DNA of 64,000 bases from Trematomus loennbergii (Eukaryota > Chordata > Actinopteri > Perciformes > Nototheniidae). Below are positions 61,327 through 64,000 of the stretch, one piece after another (the stretch's first letter is position 1; the number at the start of each line of letters is the position of its first letter). Under the pieces are notes generated by a model. The model was not told the DNA's origin, made no database searches, and saw nothing but the letters and a program-made list of their open reading frames with translations. The position numbers were made by a program, and so were the translations under genes. The DNA is taken from positions 447,001-511,000 of the forward strand of contig JAAOOA010000099.1 of assembly GCA_012861695.1 (NCBI GenBank). The letters run 5' to 3'.

Positions 61327-61339
61327 TAAGCCACTGCCG

Positions 61340-62400
61340 CACCTGGTAGGTGTTAAAGCCCAGTGGGAACAATACAGGAAAGCATGTTGCTTTGTTGGAA
61401 ATGTCTGCTAACAGCCTCACAGGACTATTACCCTCTGCTGGAGCGACATTTAATGTACTATCAAAATACTGATCCAACACTTCCTGTCCAACATCAACAG
61501 GCATCAGACATGTGTCCTGAAACATGCAATGCTGTTGCCTGTCGTGTAAAAGCTCATCATCAGCATTAGCATCAGACGTTTCGTTAGTTGGCAAATCCAT
61601 CAAGGTCAAATTGTCTACAAAGTCATCATCCTGTTCCCTCCAAAACTCATTAAGCAGAGCGTCATCAAGTTCCTCAACCTCGGGAACCCGTACAGGAATG
61701 CATGAACTTTCTTTTGCAGGACTATTGCCTTCTGATGGAGCCATGTTCAGTTCTCTCTCTGAAAACTGATCCGCAATCTCCGGATCAGTATCCACAGCCA
61801 TCAAATCCATGTCCTGAAACAAACATGGCTGTTCCTCAGCAGCCTCTGATGATGTTTCCTTGGTGTGGGTTTGTTCATTCTCTTCATCCTCCCTACAAAA
61901 CTCATTTGACCAAGTTTTATAAAATGCAACATCCCTATAGTGCTTATTGTTTCTTTTTAAATATTTCAATGCACGCTTTATGTGCATTGGGTCTGCAAAT
62001 TGATATTTAAAATTACCTTTGTAGGTCAACTTACGCTTTAACTTTACTCGTAAGATGGAACCTTCCATCCTTGAGCGGGGGAGCAAATTAGTAGTTTGGA
62101 CGATATTGGCTGGAACACACGTCACCGGTCCGTGTACTCCATTTTGCCCACCTTTGGGCAATGCCACCATCTTCATAAATGCTATATGTTTGGCAATTAA
62201 ATGCTGCTCTCTGCTGTTCAAACAAGCCAATGCTGGGGGAATGGGGTGTACTGCCAAATTATTTAGAACACATTCAGGTGGCATCACACCTCTCTTAAGT
62301 TTTTTATCACAGTTGCTGCAGATCCAAAGCTGCCCTCCCAATTTCAATCCAAACACAGGGTACTTCACAGTCATCAGTACATGTGTGTAAATATGTTTCT
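61340..62400 (-). pseudogene. Helitron N-terminal region between OTU and Rep parts
   Basis: On the minus strand an open frame of about 350 codons covers KYPVFGLKLGGQLWICSNCD, then a CX2C pair, PPALACLNSREQHLIAKHIA, KGGQNGVHGPVTCVPANI, an acidic stretch with two similar blocks (LFQDMDLMAVDTDPEIADQF and MFQDTCLMPVDVGQEVLDQY), and closes at CFPVLFPLGFNTY where the SINE begins. This is the conserved region before the Rep domain in animal Helitrons. The frame is intact here. The two similar acidic blocks suggest an internal duplication. Confidence 0.75.
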
Positions 62401-62559
62401 CTGATTCATTTATTAGCTAGTTCTTGATCCTTATAATTCTGATATTCAAATAACCTCTCGCAGCAGCTACATACAAAAACTGGTCCATTCTTAACTTTGG
62501 CCAAAAACTGCTGCATTACAAAATCTGTTGCCTCTTCAATTTGTTGCTAGCTGGTACTC

Positions 62560-63600
62560 GCTTCTTATAATCTGGATTACCATGATACCTTTTTGAACTC
62601 ATGGATTTTACCTTCTTTTTATGCAATTTATTTTGACTATATTTACGTTTGTTAAATGCTATAGCTTTCTCTCTGTGTAAAACCTTTAGTCTGTATTTCT
62701 TTTGCTTAATGCTTGAACCCTTTCTCTATGCAGCTCATCTTCATGATATTTTTTTACACTATATTCTTTTACTTTCTCCTTGTGCAATGGATTAAATATA
62801 TATATACTTTTACTCAAATCCTTCTCATCTGCTTTTGCAATGGGTCTTCATGGTATCTAACCTGATCTTTTTCAATTGCTCTGAGTTTGTAATCATCATC
62901 CTCGAAATACCTTTTTCTACGACCGACTCTTACTCTCTCTTGATAATCTGCATCGCTATACTTTTTCATGGACGCATCCCTAATCGTTTGCTGGTACCCT
63001 GTGTTACTTTTATAATACAGTTTCTTTTTTGAGCTGTATGTCTTTTTTAAATATGTTGAATGCCTACGACTACAGCTGGCAACACTCTCTGCATTCTCTT
63101 TAACCCCACCCTTCCCAGTACAGATATCAACACTGCTACGCATATACCGTGTCTCTAACAAACCACCCGCTTTACACAATTGAAAGCACCTTTGTTTATC
63201 ATAAGGTTTGATACAAACCACTGGCTCAAAATGATTTTTATCACAATGTTTCAAGTATATTTTTTCTTTTGAAAGCATTGCACAATTACAAGTGTATTTG
63301 AGCCATTTTCCCCCAGTGCAGATAACAATGTCCACTCCAAGAGCATTTGCTGTCCCTTGGATTTCTACATCTGTGGCACAATGTCCTACATACTTCATCT
63401 GACACTTCTCAATGTAGTCTGAAATTGAAGCAGATCCCCCAACTACTTGAGTTTGTTCTGCGTGATTCATCATATGCTTCACAACAGTCTTTCTAATCTT
63501 TCGATGGCTCTTCTGAGAACCACTGAGAACATGAGCTACCGCTCCGAAAGAAACTATTAGCGTCCTCTTTTATTTTGTCGGTCTTACAGACCACACCTAG
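62560..63600 (-). pseudogene. Helitron OTU-like module 2 and KY-repeat region, broken
   Basis: On the minus strand CTKCNIDFEKQDVQ leads into KIKEDANSFFR, at the place of the OTU protease GDGNC motif, but the Cys position reads Ser (AGT) and a frame change follows. Then come AHVLSGSQKSHRKIRKTVV, ATDVEIQGTANALGVDIVI, GGKWLKY and KNHFEPVV (catalytic His region). After a short Cys-rich linker the region with YLKKTYSSKKKLYY / KKYSDADYQERVR repeats follows to about 62814; weaker repeats with stops continue to 62560. OTU domains are known in fish Helitrons. This one looks inactive. Confidence 0.65.
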
Positions 63601-63699
63601 GGACCCAGTTACTGTAGGTCCCTGTACATCCTGCTTTTCAAAGTCTATATTACACTTTGTGCAAAGTGTTTTACAAAGGATTCAATTCAAGAGTGATTT

Positions 63700-64000
63700 C
63701 CACTTTGCAATACCCATAACAACTCTGCAAATTATGTTGTTTTACACAACAGTCTCATAATGGTTACCATTGCAGTTTTCCAAATAAACCCCTGATTAGA
63801 CAACTGCCCGTTCTCGCAACTATATTTAAGCCAGCGTGGATCACACATTTCTAATTCTGTTGCCCAACTGCCAACCTCCCGCATTTTGGATGTGCTGAGG
63901 TATTCTGACATGGAGGATGTCAAAATACGCTCACAAGGCACAGCATTGCTCTGCATTTGATGAACCACTGCAAGCCTAATTGTTGTGTGATGCCTTTGTG
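63700..64000 (-). pseudogene. Helitron OTU-like module 1, fragment running off the window
   Basis: On the minus strand SEYLSTSKMREVGSWATELE is followed by DPRWLKYSCENGQLSNQG and, one frame on, a GNHYETVV-like His region near 63760. This is the same order as in module 2 (63240-63420), with the part between the two motifs deleted. The Helitron continues to the right of the window. Confidence 0.55.

Larger units (their letters stand above)
59655..61337 (-). mobile_element. SINE inserted in the Helitron, split by a MITE
   Basis: The minus strand starts gcggcagtggc at 61337-61330. It continues, across the MITE at 60050-61326, as ttagtctgtagggacttgg with a B-box-like ggttcacgtcc near 60002. It then contains a known teleost SINE body (gccttgctcaagggcacct on the plus strand, with a 31-bp tandem duplication at 59888-59955) and ends in a cttcttcttctac tail near 59660. 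Imperfect flanks catggta / cctggta may be the target duplication. Removing it joins Helitron codons GFNTY and HDSRPRK. Confidence 0.7.

Overview
The window looks like a repeat-dense piece of a teleost fish nuclear genome. The evidence is spliced eukaryotic gene pieces, long CA/GT runs, and several transposon families typical of ray-finned fish: a Rex3-type LINE, chromodomain Gypsy, PIF/Harbinger elements with MADF/BESS partner genes, hAT-type MITEs, an I-type LINE ending in the usual GAA tail, L2 ends, and a Helitron carrying OTU-like segments. No bacterial, organellar or rRNA genes were seen.

Layout. (1) 1-11166 and 21100-32646 are two copies, in the same orientation, of one segment of at least 11 kb. 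Each copy holds a 33-bp minisatellite, a MITE with an expanded internal minisatellite, a CATCCCT-type satellite, a two-exon gene on the minus strand (acidic N-terminus, basic 10-residue repeats, long coiled coil), a MITE and a broken Rex3. (2) 11167-16879 is a nearly intact chromodomain Gypsy element sitting exactly where copy A stops matching copy B. (3) 16880-21099 is non-coding and repeat-rich (minisatellite, composite DNA transposon, L2 ends). (4) 32647-36235 holds an endogenous-retrovirus pol fragment, an I-type LINE interrupted by an L2 end, and a small MITE. (5) 38220-38491 is a fragment of an interferon regulatory factor (IRF1/IRF2-like DNA-binding exons) with a 5-base shortfall. (6) 39554-40710 is a non-autonomous hAT with a perfect target duplication. 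(7) About 41.0-46.7 kb is a decayed PIF/Harbinger element (MADF/BESS gene converging on a transposase) carrying a long inverted repeat. (8) 48.0-49.2 kb holds exons, with matching splice phases, of an unrecognised minus-strand gene. (9) 53.6-64 kb is a Helitron on the minus strand, cut up by a complete 3.8-kb PIF/Harbinger element (54676-58474) and by a SINE that holds a MITE that holds another MITE.

Host genes are few: the duplicated coiled-coil gene, the IRF fragment and the tentative 48-49 kb gene. Almost everything else is mobile DNA. Single-base frameshifts are common in otherwise well-preserved reading frames and between the two copies of the duplication. Some may be consensus errors in the assembly rather than real decay, so 'pseudogene' calls based on one-base indels are provisional.

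The items most worth a second look are the Gypsy element at the duplication junction without a target-site duplication, the duplicated acidic/basic-repeat/coiled-coil gene, the four-level transposon nest whose innermost event can be read against an empty site inside the same window, the Helitron with two OTU-like segments, and the unrecognised gene at 48-49 kb. I saw no clear new defence or regulatory system.
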